64,000 bases of DNA from Euwallacea fornicatus (lineage: Eukaryota > Arthropoda > Insecta > Coleoptera > Curculionidae): contig NC_089572.1 of the NCBI RefSeq assembly GCF_040115645.1, positions 1,054,001-1,118,000 on the forward strand, written 5' to 3'. Below are positions 47,880-59,318 of the stretch, one piece after another. A program made the position numbers and the translations under genes. The first letter of the stretch is position 1. Each line of letters opens with the position of its first letter. The notes under the pieces are model-generated. The model saw nothing but the letters and a program-made list of their open reading frames with translations. It searched no databases and was not told the origin of the DNA.

Positions 47880-48030
47880 ATACTACGCCGAACTAATGAG
47901 TCTACTAGGAGGAAGTGGGCGGGTGTTACGGGACTAATATGATTTATGTCATCTGAGAAGTTCAGCTGAGCTTCTATCCACATAGTAAGGAAAAACGCGG
48001 TGAAGCATCGCACCTCGTCAAGAGCAGAAC
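47880..48030 (-). pseudogene. BEL/Pao retrotransposon pol remnant (integrase C-terminal region)
   Basis: The minus strand reads ALDEVRCFTAFFLTMWIEAQ, then LNFSDDINHISPVTPAHFLL. In BEL/Pao pol proteins the integrase is followed by a stretch of the form LTQIEAxLNSRPL..SDDINDLxPLTPAHFLIGRPL. This matches, except that the SRPL part is deleted and GRPL has become VDSL. No LTRs, reverse transcriptase or protease were found nearby, so it is an isolated fragment. Confidence 0.65.
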
Positions 48031-51000
48031 ATCGCCGCTGATTAACATAGTGAAAATGTTGTCTAGTATGATCAACATTCGGTCAGTCAACGACGAGGTA
48101 GTAAATATTTTGTCTGATTCAGATACTGATAGCGACTCGCCAAGTACCTTGACATGGTGGCTACTACTAAGTATACCTTGTTGACGTTAAATTTGGTCCG
48201 ATCCCCCAAGCAGCACCACACATTTACTCCCTTCCAACGCCACGTGCTCCATTGCTGTATGGAGGGGGTGGGGGGTCGAGGAGACCAATCACAAAACAAG
48301 TTTCAAGCAACTCAACGCTGGAAAATGAAATATTTTGTTCCTCATTTTACTGTGATGTGAGGGGCGAGGTGCGATGCCTGAGTATTCCTTTACCCTTAAA
48401 AGTCTCCTTGGTTGCGATGGAAAACCTGGAAACTTCAAGTTGATGGATCAGTTTGCAGAAATGTCGAAGGTAATTTTGCATACGTCTGAAATGCGGGTAT
48501 TTCTGGAACTGTAAGTTTACATATCAGACCTGGACGATCCTTCCTTGGCATCGACGGGACGCGCTCAAGGCCCACACTCAAAATATCTGAGATCTGGCCC
48601 TCCCGCGGAAGTCGCCTCCGATAATTATCGGGGCCCCGTCGAATTTCGATCGCAATTAATTATCGCGAGCATAATTGAATTAGAATATTATCATTCGCAA
48701 AGTCAAATAGATCAGCCATTGAAATCAACCTGTCGGACACGAAAGTTTATCAAAAAGAGCTTATGATCGGCCTTGACATACCACTTTGAATGATGCCGTT
48801 GAGATATTCGCATAATCGATTGTCTTGATGGTAAATACCACTTTAGAAGGAACGATTGTGGGATCACTTTTGCTGGCGTTGCGGCATTGAGTGCCACATT
48901 CCCCAGGTCTTGGCAAACTGCCGTCCTGGAGGTGGTCAAATTACCGCCATCATTATGGCATTTGCTTAAGAACCCGGCTTAATTACCAAAATTATGAAAA
49001 TGCCATTGTTCCGTTGTGGTGTTTCACGAAAATTTCACTTCTTTGTACGTGGAAGTTATTTGGGGCTTTAAAGCCGGTTCGTTAGTGCTGATGGATGTTT
49101 TTCGCCTCGTGTTTCGAATAACTCCAGCGCTAATGACCAATTTCTAATCCGAACCCATAATAATCGCCACCATTTTCTTCTCGCTTCGGTATGTAAGTCA
49201 CAATCGCCGAGTAATATTACAAATGCGGTGACATGCACAACAGGCCTTGTTACATGAATAGCTAATTCCAGGTCGCGGTACTTTACAATCAGCAGTCGTC
49301 GATACGAAAAGAATGTTTGAAGTCATTGTAGTTGGTATCGTCGTTTTTATTTTTATTATTTATTTTATATTGTCGGACGACTATCGGTTGTGGTGGAATT
49401 CCTACGTCCACGGAATACGAAATTAGGGAAACTCGACTATGTTTCGATATATTCATGCAGCAGACAGATCTTCGGCTCCACGAATCCTTGGCATTGTGCG
49501 ATCGGTTCAGCCTGAAGGTTTTATTGTCGTCGCTGCTGTAAATCAACTCTTAAAGAACTAAAGCATTTTTGCTCATCGTAAATCATCCGTGTTTGCCCCT
49601 CGAGTGTCCCAAGATTGGCAAAACTGTGGAGAGGATTACGGAGCTGGCTGGGGGGAGTCTGAGGTTATTAAGGATTTTGCTCGCTCGAATGGCTCCAACT
49701 GATTTTGCTGCAAATTTCGCAAAGTCTGGAAAAAATTGTGTCAACAATAGATATCGTGTCGAGTACGTTATTTGGAAACCAATATTGAACGTTTGAAGTG
49801 GTACCCGCTTATTATTGCTCACCTACTTTCACTGTGTTATACTTATTAGATTTGTCCGTTTCAAAATTGCACTTGCGACATATCCTCTTTTTGCATAGAT
49901 AAAAGACTACATAATTACCACCACAAAAGCTAACACGTGGAAGTGGTTGTGAAGAGTGGTTTGATCGTATCGGCAATTTCATCATTATGTCGATTTCAAT
50001 GCATTCGGCAAATATTACGATCATTCTATTTGCGTTGGTTAATGGCTTTATATCAAGAATAAGCTCCTAAAATGGGATATTTTAGAGACCTGCTTTAATC
50101 GATCTATTTCTCATTTCAATTTAGTACTACCTAGTTAATTTTAATGGGGGGTAAATACACGGGGGTCCACTTAATATACCAGTGCTTCGCCACACGATAA
50201 TGGCAGTGTCTCATCGGCGCTTGTTACGTATGCAAAAATTTCTGTTTAGATAACCAGGTGGTAACTACTTTATTCGTCCTCTTAAGGATGAAGACGTTCA
50301 TGTGCAGCTGAACTAATGCAACCGTCGCATTCAACAATGACGACGCGACTGGTCAAAATTTCGCTGACCAATTCATTGAAAATGGCAACTTGACTTGAGT
50401 TCCTAACACAATCGGTTGTTGCATTCTCCATATCACAGTCAGCCAAACGATCACGAAGTGCTTGTTTGTTTGCTTGAACGCTTACTGTGCAAGTTGCCGT
50501 ACTACCCCACCTAGTAGCTACTGTTAATTCAAGTGATTCGACTTAAGTAATTGATTGTAATGTTTCCTGTGCCTTTACTTTCGCGTAGAACTGCATCCGG
50601 TACATGCTTCAATTAAAAAAAAGTTCACGAACTCGTTGTATATGCCCACATGATCAGACGATATCTCAAATGATCCATCATCCTTTATAGCAACAAATTC
50701 GGTGTGTCCGAAACACACCCACACGTTTGCGGTCTTAGAACTCTAATTAGTGTAAATGAGTTTTCGAAGAGTCTGAAATTTTAACTACGGTCAAACTGAA
50801 GCCGAGAATTTTGCTGACAATTGACCGAATTTCACCAGTCAATTGACCAGGTTAATTGACCGGCTCAACTCTGGGGAAAGGAAAACAAACTACACAGAAT
50901 GTTAAGTCAAGCCTACACGTTCGAAATTGGTAGAAGTCCAGTTGAGTGATCATCTCATACTTTTCTCTGCTCACACGTTATTAATTCTAATAGCAAGTTG

Positions 51001-51267
51001 CTTCTTGGAGGACAGTAGGGTTAACTAAGCTAAATTTTACCTTTCGGCGTCCTAACGCTAGGCTTAACATCCTTAAAGTCTGGGGATGTTAAGTCCGGAA
51101 ATCGCGATGGCCATTCAATTGTATCACCTCGAATTTTAACGTGAGCACGCCGAAATGTGCTGAACACCCATCAAATCGAAACCAGTTTTGTCTTAAAGTA
51201 CCATGTGGCACATTTTCGTTTCTGTTCCCTAGAGCTGGGCCGGTAAATTAGCTTGTCTATACATATA
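48031..51267. other. No recognised feature
   Basis: About 3.2 kb without coding similarity I can name. Short tandem-like AATTGACC motifs lie near 50818-50865. Small open frames on both strands (for example 49569-49796) have no family. Confidence 0.4.
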
Positions 51268-52113
51268 TACAGAGTGTTCCTTAATGATGTGCGGATATTT
51301 TAAGGTGGGATTCTATAAGAAATGTTAATGGGAGGCCTTCATGTAAACTATGTTCGAAAAAAGCTCCGTTACGAAAATGAAAATTTTTTAGGAAAAAAAA
51401 ATGAATATTTCCGAAACCACTTGAGATATTTCCTTGAAATTTGGTGTGTAAAGGCAGTTTATAAAAGGGGTTTAATTGGAATTAAAATATGCGTTTCGAT
51501 GTAAACTTGCCCAAACCTATTTTAATATAACAAATAAAACAATAGAAAACTTAACACGTTTGGGGTTGACGTCGCAATGACATATAAATTACAACTAATA
51601 AGAAACTAAAATAAAAAAGATTTTTACAAGAAATTTTGAAAATGACCCAGCAAAAGATGGAACTGAGGGGGCAGATTTCAATAACAACAATAACGACCAC
51701 GAATTTTCTTTTTTAACTATTTTAATTTGACAAAAATCAGTGGCGCATCTTTTTCTTTACAAGCATTGAGGTAAATTGTATCATATTTTTATTACGATGT
51801 CAACCCTTATTGTGTTAAATTTCCTATTGTTTCATTTGTCGTATTAAAACAGTTTTGAATAAACTTACATTGACCCGCAAATTTTATTGCAATTAATGCC
51901 CCTTCATAAATTGTTTTTACATCCCAAATTTCATTGAAACATTTCAAGCAGTTTTGGAAATATTCGTTACTTTCCATTTCTTTCTAACACTTTGCAGTCA
52001 TATATTTTCGTAACGGAGCATTTCGGAACGTAGTTCATATAACAAAATATCATTATTTTTTCGTGCAGAATCCCACCTTAAAATATCCGCACACCCTTAA
52101 GGAACACCCAGTA
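51268..52113. mobile_element. L11: long-TIR MITE-like element
   Basis: TA-CAGAGTGTTCCTTAATGAT (51268) pairs with TTAAGGAACACCCAG-TA (52113). The arms of about 280 bp share GTGCGGATATTTTAAGGTGG and CTCCGTTACGAAAAT. The interior of about 280 bp is AT-rich with no transposase. It lies 20 bp from L12. Confidence 0.87.
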
Positions 52114-52133
52114 TAGTGTATGTACAGAAAATA

Positions 52134-53199
52134 TACAGGGTGTCCGTTCTACGAACTCGAGCATGGGGATCTCGGTTATTTGAAGAGATGCGAGGTCGGG
52201 TAAATTAGTGCAAAGTTGCGCATTTTCGAGCTTCGTAAGATGCCGTTTGAAGAATTATAAAATTTCCATTACTTCCGGGAAAATACGAAATTTCGAAAAA
52301 AGGTTTTTATTTTTATCTGGACTCATCTGAAGGGATGATTGAAAATGGCTGTCATATTTTCGTAGTCACTTTTTCTCCTCGACAGCATGACAGTGTCAAA
52401 TTTGGAATCCGACGTTTCGATTTTTCGGAACCATCATCAACTTCATTTTTTCTTATGGGTGCCATCTTGGATTTCACATTTTTGGATTCAGCTTTCTTTT
52501 TTTCGATTACGATTATGTACCACATGTTAAGGTTGAGACTTGTTAGATTTTTATTTATGGGGAAGTATGAAAGACCATGTTTATAAATTTGTACCCACTG
52601 ATATTAATGAGTTGCGGAGAAATATCATAACCACTTTGAGGACCAAAATAAAAAGACGAGAGATGTTTTAAGATCAATTCACAACCTAAAAAGACGAATT
52701 CGGCTGTGCTTGGGAGTGGATGGCGAAATCTTTGAGCATGTGTCTAAAGCCCTTGTTAAAAAACAGTATTTGTGATATTTCTATTAAATAAGAAGTCCGA
52801 ATCTTAACATGTGGTATATCATCGTAATCGGAATAAAAAGCTGAATCCAAAAATGTGAAAATCCAAGATGGCGCCCATAAGAAAAAATGAAGTTGATGAT
52901 TGTTCCGAAAAATCGAAACGTCGGATTAAAAATTTGACACAGTCATGCTGTCGAGGAGAAAAAGTTACTTCGAATATGTGCCAGCCATTTTCAATCATCT
53001 CTTCAGATGAGTCCAGAAAAAAATAAAAACTTTTTTTCGAAATTTCGTATTTTCCCGGAAGTAATGGAAATTTTATAATTTTTCAAACGGCATCTTCCAA
53101 AGCTCGAAAATGCGCATCTTTGCCCTAATTTAACCGACCTCGTATCTCTTCAAATAACCGAGGTCCCCACGGTTGATCCCGTAAAACGGACACCCCGTA
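52134..53199. mobile_element. L12: very long hairpin element with transposase tail
   Basis: TA-CAGGGTGTCCGTTCTACGA (52134) pairs with AAAACGGACACCCCG-TA (53199). The arms run about 420-430 bp and are very alike, sharing for example CTTTTTCTCCTCGACAGCAT and ATCCGACGTTTCGATTTTTC. Only about 220 bp separate them, so transcripts through this element would form a long double-stranded hairpin. The loop holds the last part of a transposase. Confidence 0.92.
52590..52775 (+). pseudogene. mariner-like transposase, last about 60 residues (in L12)
   Basis: DINELRRNIITTLRTKIKRR in one frame, then after a slip SIHNLKRRIRLCLGVDGEIF with EHVSKAL. This is the extreme C-terminus of the L-element transposase (basic helix, then GxIFEH). 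All catalytic residues are absent. Confidence 0.78.
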
Positions 53200-54137
53200 T
53201 ACGTCGAAGGAGAGCCCTCCTTACGAAACAAACTTAAATTCAGAACAAAAGTTTCAGTTCAAATCTCCTCGCAACCACAGTATCCCTAACCTACGTAACC
53301 GTACTTAAAACCCTATAAAAACTGCCAGGTAAGAAATCTCGTTTTTTAAATAATAGAGCTACGCCGGATTGGCCATTGTATTCCTCAAACTACTGATATG
53401 AAGAGTCCCTTATATGGCGCATAAAGATGTCAAGATTTCGGGGGCCCGTATTCGAAAAACAGCTGCCAGGCCTGTAACGGATGTTCTTCGATGATTTTTC
53501 ATGAGTTACTTCAAAAAATTTCTTCTGAGGTTTCAATACCAACTCCTCGGATTGGTCGTTTATTTCTTAATTTGATCATGACCACTAACACTAGTAAAAG
53601 CAAATCAACAACGACCGTTTAACGTATGTTACTTTCCTTTTCCTCTCATTATTAGGACGTGGCACAAGTGAAGGTCGTCAAAAGCCGAAACCGTAATGCA
53701 TCGCCAAGAACCAGATACGATTATTTCTGTACCAATGGGTTTGACATTTAATTGGTTGGCACCTACCCGGTATCAATGCCAATAATCCGTTTAATTTAAA
53801 TACTAGTCGATGCATTTGAGAATCGAGTCTGGTCACCTTGATCCTGACACGATTATTTTGTTTTCAGTTTGCTCTTAAAATTTATAACCTGCAACGACCT
53901 TTTAGCAGGTGGGTAGACGCACGTTTTCTGCTGCTGCAGCCTTGTTTACCTTTAGCATTTGTCGTGGTGGATTTTTAGCACTGATTAGCACTTTTTGTTG
54001 GCCGTTCTGCTCATAGCCTTGTTTTTTTGTACCTACAGTTGCGAGATTAATTATTCGTTCACCCATATAAAATTAAAAATATTGGAATAATATCAAAATT
54101 ATTCCAATTTTTTCAAGTTTTATTACATAAACAAAAT
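53200..54137. other. No recognised feature
   Basis: About 0.9 kb without coding similarity or repeat pairs. Confidence 0.45.
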
Positions 54138-54182
54138 ACAGTGGCTCGCATTATTATTCGGACACTATGGTATTTTTGGAAG
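54137..54182 (+). mobile_element. Solitary Tc1-type end
   Basis: TA-CAGTGGCTCGCATTATTAT is followed by TCGGACACT. This has the form of a Tc1-like terminal repeat, but no inverted partner or transposase was found. It abuts the pogo-like end at 54183. Confidence 0.5.
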
Positions 54183-54420
54183 TACAGTCGAACCTCCATA
54201 TCTCGAACCTCTATAACTCGAACCTCCATAACTCGAACCTCTATAACTCGAACCTCCATAACTCGAACCTCTATAACTCGAACTTCCATAACTCGAACCT
54301 CTATAACTCGAAATTTTCTGTAACTCGAAATTTACTATTGTCAACTGTACGTTTTGTCTAACAGCCTTGTATTTTAATCCCTTTAACTCGAATTTCCCTA
54401 ACTAAAAACCCTCCGTAATT
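54183..54420 (+). mobile_element. pogo/Tigger-like terminal fragment
   Basis: TA-CAGTCGAACCTCCATA is followed downstream by TAACTCGAAATTT, TTAACTCGAATTTCCCTAAC and CCCTCCGTAATTC. This resembles the ends of pogo-type elements, which are built of TAACTCGAA-like words. No transposase or 3' end was found, so it is an end fragment. Confidence 0.5.
54188..54307. repeat. 15-bp minisatellite with 30-bp higher-order alternation
   Basis: Eight tandem units of TCGAACCTCYATAAC, in which the tenth base alternates C, T, C, T through the array (CCTCCATA and CCTCTATA). The effective repeat is therefore 30 bp. One unit has CTTCC in place of CCTCC, and the first ends ATATC. It arises directly from the pogo-like end. 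Confidence 0.93.
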
Positions 54421-54768
54421 CAAAGCCTAGCAGCAATCGACCAATAAACGTAACGTGGTCGTTAACGTTCGATGATAGTTCAACGAATTTCGCTTTAGCA
54501 GAAGGTAATACTGGGGGTTTTGGCTACCTACCGATTTACTTGCGATTTTAGTCAATACGTGTGTTATGCTAACGTCCACACATCTCGATAGATATAGAAA
54601 AAACTGAATAGGATATTCGGTAATGATTATGTATTCGGGTATTATACAGCGTTATTCACGCTACACGGCACGGAATGTCGTGGCCAAAGTACGAGGCTTT
54701 CAAAAAGTTTTACCCTTGGACTACTTGAGGGTCTATTACGACTACTTTTTAAAAATATTTTCATATCA
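54421..54768. other. No recognised feature
   Basis: Nothing identified between the pogo-like fragment and the next L-type end. Confidence 0.45.
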
Positions 54769-54850
54769 TACAGGGTGTCCCAAAAGCCCTAAAAGTATCA
54801 AAGTTGTGTTTTTTCAAATGGAGCCCCTCGTATAATATTGCATTTTTGAA
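54769..54850 (+). mobile_element. Solitary L-type 5' end
   Basis: TA-CAGGGTGTCCCAAAAGCCC with the follow-on TTTCAAATGGAGCCCCTCGT is a typical L-type arm. The inverted end at 55615 does not pair with it beyond the motif. Confidence 0.5.
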
Positions 54851-55569
54851 TTGTTCGGTCAAAGTAAGCGTCTGTTTTAATAAGATTTACAATACCCAAC
54901 ATTTAGGGTTTTTTAAATAATTGAAATTTTATCAAAGTTTTACACAATTTCCGTTTTTTAAACACTTAAGATGTATTTAAGACATAGAGATCCGCAAAGA
55001 GAAGAATTCGAAGTTGCACTGAGAGGAACGGAGGCCATTGTCATCATTTGTTGTGAACAAGCGATAAAATCCTAAATAATATTAGTCGCGATATTCCTGC
55101 GCTAATAAAAAATTATTTCCATTACAAGGGTACTTGTAACGTGTATTAAGATTCATTTCGATATCGACGCAATCGCACATTGAATTACAAAAACTCATCT
55201 TTCACGAAAACGCTTTATATTAACGAGATAAAATTACACGACTTTTTTACTTAGAAATATTTGGGATTTAGTAACTTGATAGTAAAAATTCAGAAGTGCC
55301 CCAAATAATTTCGTTGGGGCAACGGCTGCGTAGGAGAGTGCCTGTATGTGACGCCCCTGACTAAAATCTGCCATTGTTGCAACACAAAAAAAGTTTTCAC
55401 ACTTCAGCTTATTGAAGGATACTGAATTTCATAATTTTAGCGCAAAGCTTTTTGAAAATATTTCGAAAAAACTATCTTCAGAGTTCCTTCTTTAGGGGAT
55501 TCTAGCCACTTTAAAAAGCGGTTTTTGGGGTGTGTTTATAAGATTTAAAAAAATTATTTCAATCTGTAA
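54851..55569. other. No recognised feature
   Basis: Lies between two unpaired L-type ends. It may be the interior of an old element, but no coding remnant was seen. Confidence 0.4.
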
Positions 55570-55615
55570 GATTACCTCGCCAAACTATTTCGACAGTATT
55601 CCCTGACGCCCTGTA
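55570..55615 (-). mobile_element. Solitary L-type 3' end
   Basis: CCTGACGCCCTG-TA ending at 55615 has the L-type terminal form. The adjacent bases do not pair with the 54769 end. Confidence 0.4.
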
Positions 55616-58089
55616 TACCGATATCGGGTTTGCCTTAGCGAGACGACCGCCGACTTCGAGCGAAAAATCATTTTTAATAGGAACATTTTTACTGGTTCTT
55701 AACGAGTTAGTGATATTATCGCATTGAACATCTAGACTGAAATTGAATTTAGGAATTGTCGTTGTCATAGTTCGCCTACTGTTGCTCATAGGATAATCGA
55801 ACGTGTGTTAAACGAAGAAAACTCATCGATAATTGGGAGTTTATCGGCTTGCGACCGCTAATCTAGGTGTATATTGTTGCAACTCTGATGAAGAGCTGGT
55901 GAAATTGGTCAGAACGCTCGTGGTTTCAAATCAGTAAATAGTTGCTTTGAATCTCCCAAACCCACCAAGCGACTCTCTGCACCGCCCCTGAAATCTTTTA
56001 CACTCTAATTCCACAAGTATAATTACATGAAATGATAAATTTTTCGAGTTTTAATTATTTTTTAATGGAACGTGCCCGCTAAACTGACGTTCTAATTTTG
56101 ATTTCTTTCGTTTCAGGTAAGCTTCCAGTCTGATTCCCGAGCTTATCGGTTTCAGTGGTAAGTTTGTTGTACGAACACTTCGTGTTAACTCAGACTTGAG
56201 CGCTGCATTTTCCCTTGATCTTCCTCGCTGACAAGGTGGGCACTTCCTGATCCGCTGTGACGCATGAAAAGTCAAAATCCTCGAGGAAAAAAGCCTTAAG
56301 GTGATAAATTTGTGCCTAAAAATAAATGAAGTATTTGGGTGGACGAGTGAACGACCAAGTCGAAATGGAGACGTGCTTGCCAACTTTACGTACGCACGTG
56401 ACTGAATGCAACCAACAAGTAGAGAACACGAATCGCCGGGATGTCCAATTCCTAGATTTTCGTAAATTTTTGGTGCTTTCGAACAAGACTATTGTCCCAA
56501 CTAAAACCACACAGAACTAGGGAATGGAGACGAATCCTTGAACAAATGTTGTCCATTAACCGAACCTCAGGTGCGGGGTGCACGTGAAAAAATCCTTCGG
56601 TAAAACTCAGCCTTAAGTTCGAGAGAAATGTTTCTTGAGGAACGCAAGCCCAAGCGGTCTTTCCCACACAATGAGCCCGAGATTTAAATAATTATTCGTT
56701 TATTGCTCGTGATAATAAAACAAAAATGCCCTCATCTACTGCAATCGTAAAAGTTTTACGATCCCTGGTAGGTGTCCCTGGAACCATAAAAAGCATAGAC
56801 AAATTTGAATTCAAAACTGTTGAGGAACCGTTACCTCTCGTGCGGCGCGTAATTTTGTAAATCTGTTGGTCCCCGTTAAACCCGATAACCATCGACAAAC
56901 CTTATTACATGCATGCCTTACGAATATCCATCCATTTTCTGGCCTGTTAGCGGTTACAGGAAGAATGGGCACAATTATTACACAACGCAGATTTCCTAAT
57001 AAATGACACTTCCTATTGTAATGTCCATTACGAATAAGCAGATGGAAAATAGCCACATGTTTGCCTGGTTGCAATCGGTTATTTAACACGCTCAAATTAA
57101 CTTTACAGTTGAAAAGTAACATTTTAAACTGCCGCCCATCCCACTTGGAAAAAATAAAGCCGAGAGTGTTAACATTTAAAGGTTCGTTCACACGCCTCAT
57201 CTCAAAATGTTAATATACGTCGAGGAACGTGTTAACATTACGTCCGATCGTACCGCTATCATTAGTTACAACAATCAATTCAGTACTCTCACCTTCGTCG
57301 GTTATGTCTTAGTGGAAAGTGCCTTGTTTGGAGCTACATCAACAATCTATAGGTGCTAATAAGAACTACTTAACAAATTTCTCTTTCTTTCGATCCATGC
57401 GATACACGGGACTTTTAGATAATCGTTATGTCGTGTAAGGTGTGGTACTTTTACACTAAGGTGGAATAAATATCACTTGGAAGTACATTCGAAGAAGCGA
57501 GTCGTGTAGAATGATAAATATAAATTTAAAGACACCTAATCCTGTCCCAATCGCACTATATTTGTAAGCTCTCGCGGACTTCCCGTCATAAGGTCATTTT
57601 GTACCTCGTTACGTAACACATATTTAACTCGTAGTGCGTATTCGGATTTTATTTATAACTCGACACTTCTTGCACTTCCTGGTAATATAATTTACGAGCA
57701 GTTTATAGGACGCCATCTCTTCATACTAAACTAACTTTTCTACACTACAATAATTTATACGAGCGTTTTCATACTTAATGGCTTCTTGGACCAGACGCCA
57801 AGAATAGGTTTCGCTCCCTAGGGTGTAGGCCAAATATTTGCAGCTGCTTTGCTTGAGACACGACCGGCAAGTTGAGGATGGAAGATGAGAAGGTGGCACA
57901 CACTCTATTTACGAAACGTTAGTAATTTCCCGGACAGTTTCTGGACGCACAATTAACACAGATTGTCTAAAAGCCTTTGACCGCGCAAATCACGCGTTTC
58001 TGCCCGGCAAGCTGGAAATCTACGAATTTACGTAGGGACCCCTTTGAGTCAGCATTTTTGGAGTGGTGCGTCGAATAGCCGAGACTCGA
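55616..58089. other. No recognised feature
   Basis: About 2.5 kb. The largest open frames (minus strand 56811-57200, 129 codons; 56051-56383) show no domain, signal peptide or family that I recognise and are probably chance. Confidence 0.4.
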
Positions 58090-59318
58090 GGACAGCCCAA
58101 GAAGTACTCGTCCTAACACTTGAAAAGGAAATTTGGAAACGTTGTTCTCAATGTAGTCTTGCGAGACTGACATACTTTCCTCAGCGATATTCTGTTTATG
58201 GTAAGGAGCTTCGAATGTTTGAAAATAGCATGTCAACCTCGGACTCCACCTCTTCATTGTTGGCAAATGTCTCTCCTCCGAGCCGTTTCTTCAAGTTCGG
58301 AAATAGAAAATAGTGTGAGGGGGTGAAATCCGGTGAGTCGGCTGGCCGAGGAAAAAGTTCGAAACCAGCTGATTGATTTTGGCCATCGCAATGACGGAAG
58401 TGTGGACTAGTGCGTTATCTTTACGAAGCAAAACTTTCTTTTTCGCCAAATGCGGTCGCTTTTACCTGATTTCTTTGCTCAAATACTGGAATGCATTTAT
58501 TTAATATTCTCCATTTATTGTTTTCCCTTTGGAGAGATACTCAACGAAAGTTGTCCTACAAGCGTCTCAAGTAACAGACGCCGTCGCCTTTCCTGCAGAT
58601 GGAACGGTTTTCGTCTTTTTTGGAGCCGATTCTTCCCGTTGAGTCCACGATTTTGACAGATCTTCCTTCTCGGGTGTGAAATGGTGCACCCACGTTTCGT
58701 CCATCGTTACGAATTGCTGCAAGAACTCCGCTTTATTGCCGCGAAACTTTGCCGAACACTCCCTTGAATCATCCTCACGGCGCTGTTTTTGTTCAATAAC
58801 GAGTAATCGCGGCACCTATCTTACGCACAGCTTTCTCATATCTAATTGTTCGGTCAAAATGCGACGTACTGTACGTTTTGAAATGCCCGTTTTCCAGTAT
58901 GGCTTTGTGAATTTTCACTACAATATCTGAAGTGATCAGATTTAGGGTGTCTGTGGGTCGACCACCGTGAATTTCATCTTGGCAGCTCGTACGACCGCGT
59001 GTAAACTCTACCGCCCAATGTTTTACGGTTGTGAACGAAGAACCAGGTTCCCCCGGAATAGAATCTAGCTCCGCTTTGATTTTGGCTGGACTAAGAGCTC
59101 TCAAATGGAAATGTCGAATCACGTATCTATGATCGATTTCTTTCTACATTCATAAAATCTCTAAAAGTCTCTAAAAACTCTAAGAGCAGGTACAAACCAA
59201 CGCGGCGCCCTCAAACTTTAGACGTAGACTTGTTAAGGTTACGTCTATTGTAATACAGACAATTTAACAGAAAGATCGTCATCTATGTGTCGGATCGGGT
59301 ACTTCTGGGACTATCTCG
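58090..59318 (-). mobile_element. M4: mariner element, minus strand
   Basis: The TIRs are AGTCCCAGAAGTACCCGATC (rc of 59291-59310) at the 5' end and GACAGCCCAAGAAGTACTCG near 58094 at the 3' end. The full length is about 1.23 kb with both ends kept. It is the best-bounded mariner copy in the window. Confidence 0.9.
58120..59149 (-). pseudogene. mariner transposase pseudogene (M4)
   Basis: The start ATG at 59149 is followed at once by TAG. Then EIDHRYVIRHFHLRALSPAK and VKHWAVEFTRGRTSC lead into GGRPTDTLNL (HTH region, open 58793-59122). The linker PRLLVIEQKQRREDDSRECS lies in the +1 frame (from 58815), and TMDETWVHHFTPE, with the first Asp, in the same frame. KTKTVPSAGKATAS follows to 58567. 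After further slips, KDNALVHTSVIAMAKI keeps the second Asp, but the third block reads SPDFTPSHYFLFP, with His where the catalytic Asp of PSDYFLFP belongs. It is inactive. Confidence 0.9.

Noticed and set aside
54769..55615. A single L-type element spanning both solitary ends
   Set aside because: The ends face each other correctly, but the adjacent 50-100 bp do not pair, unlike in all accepted L elements.
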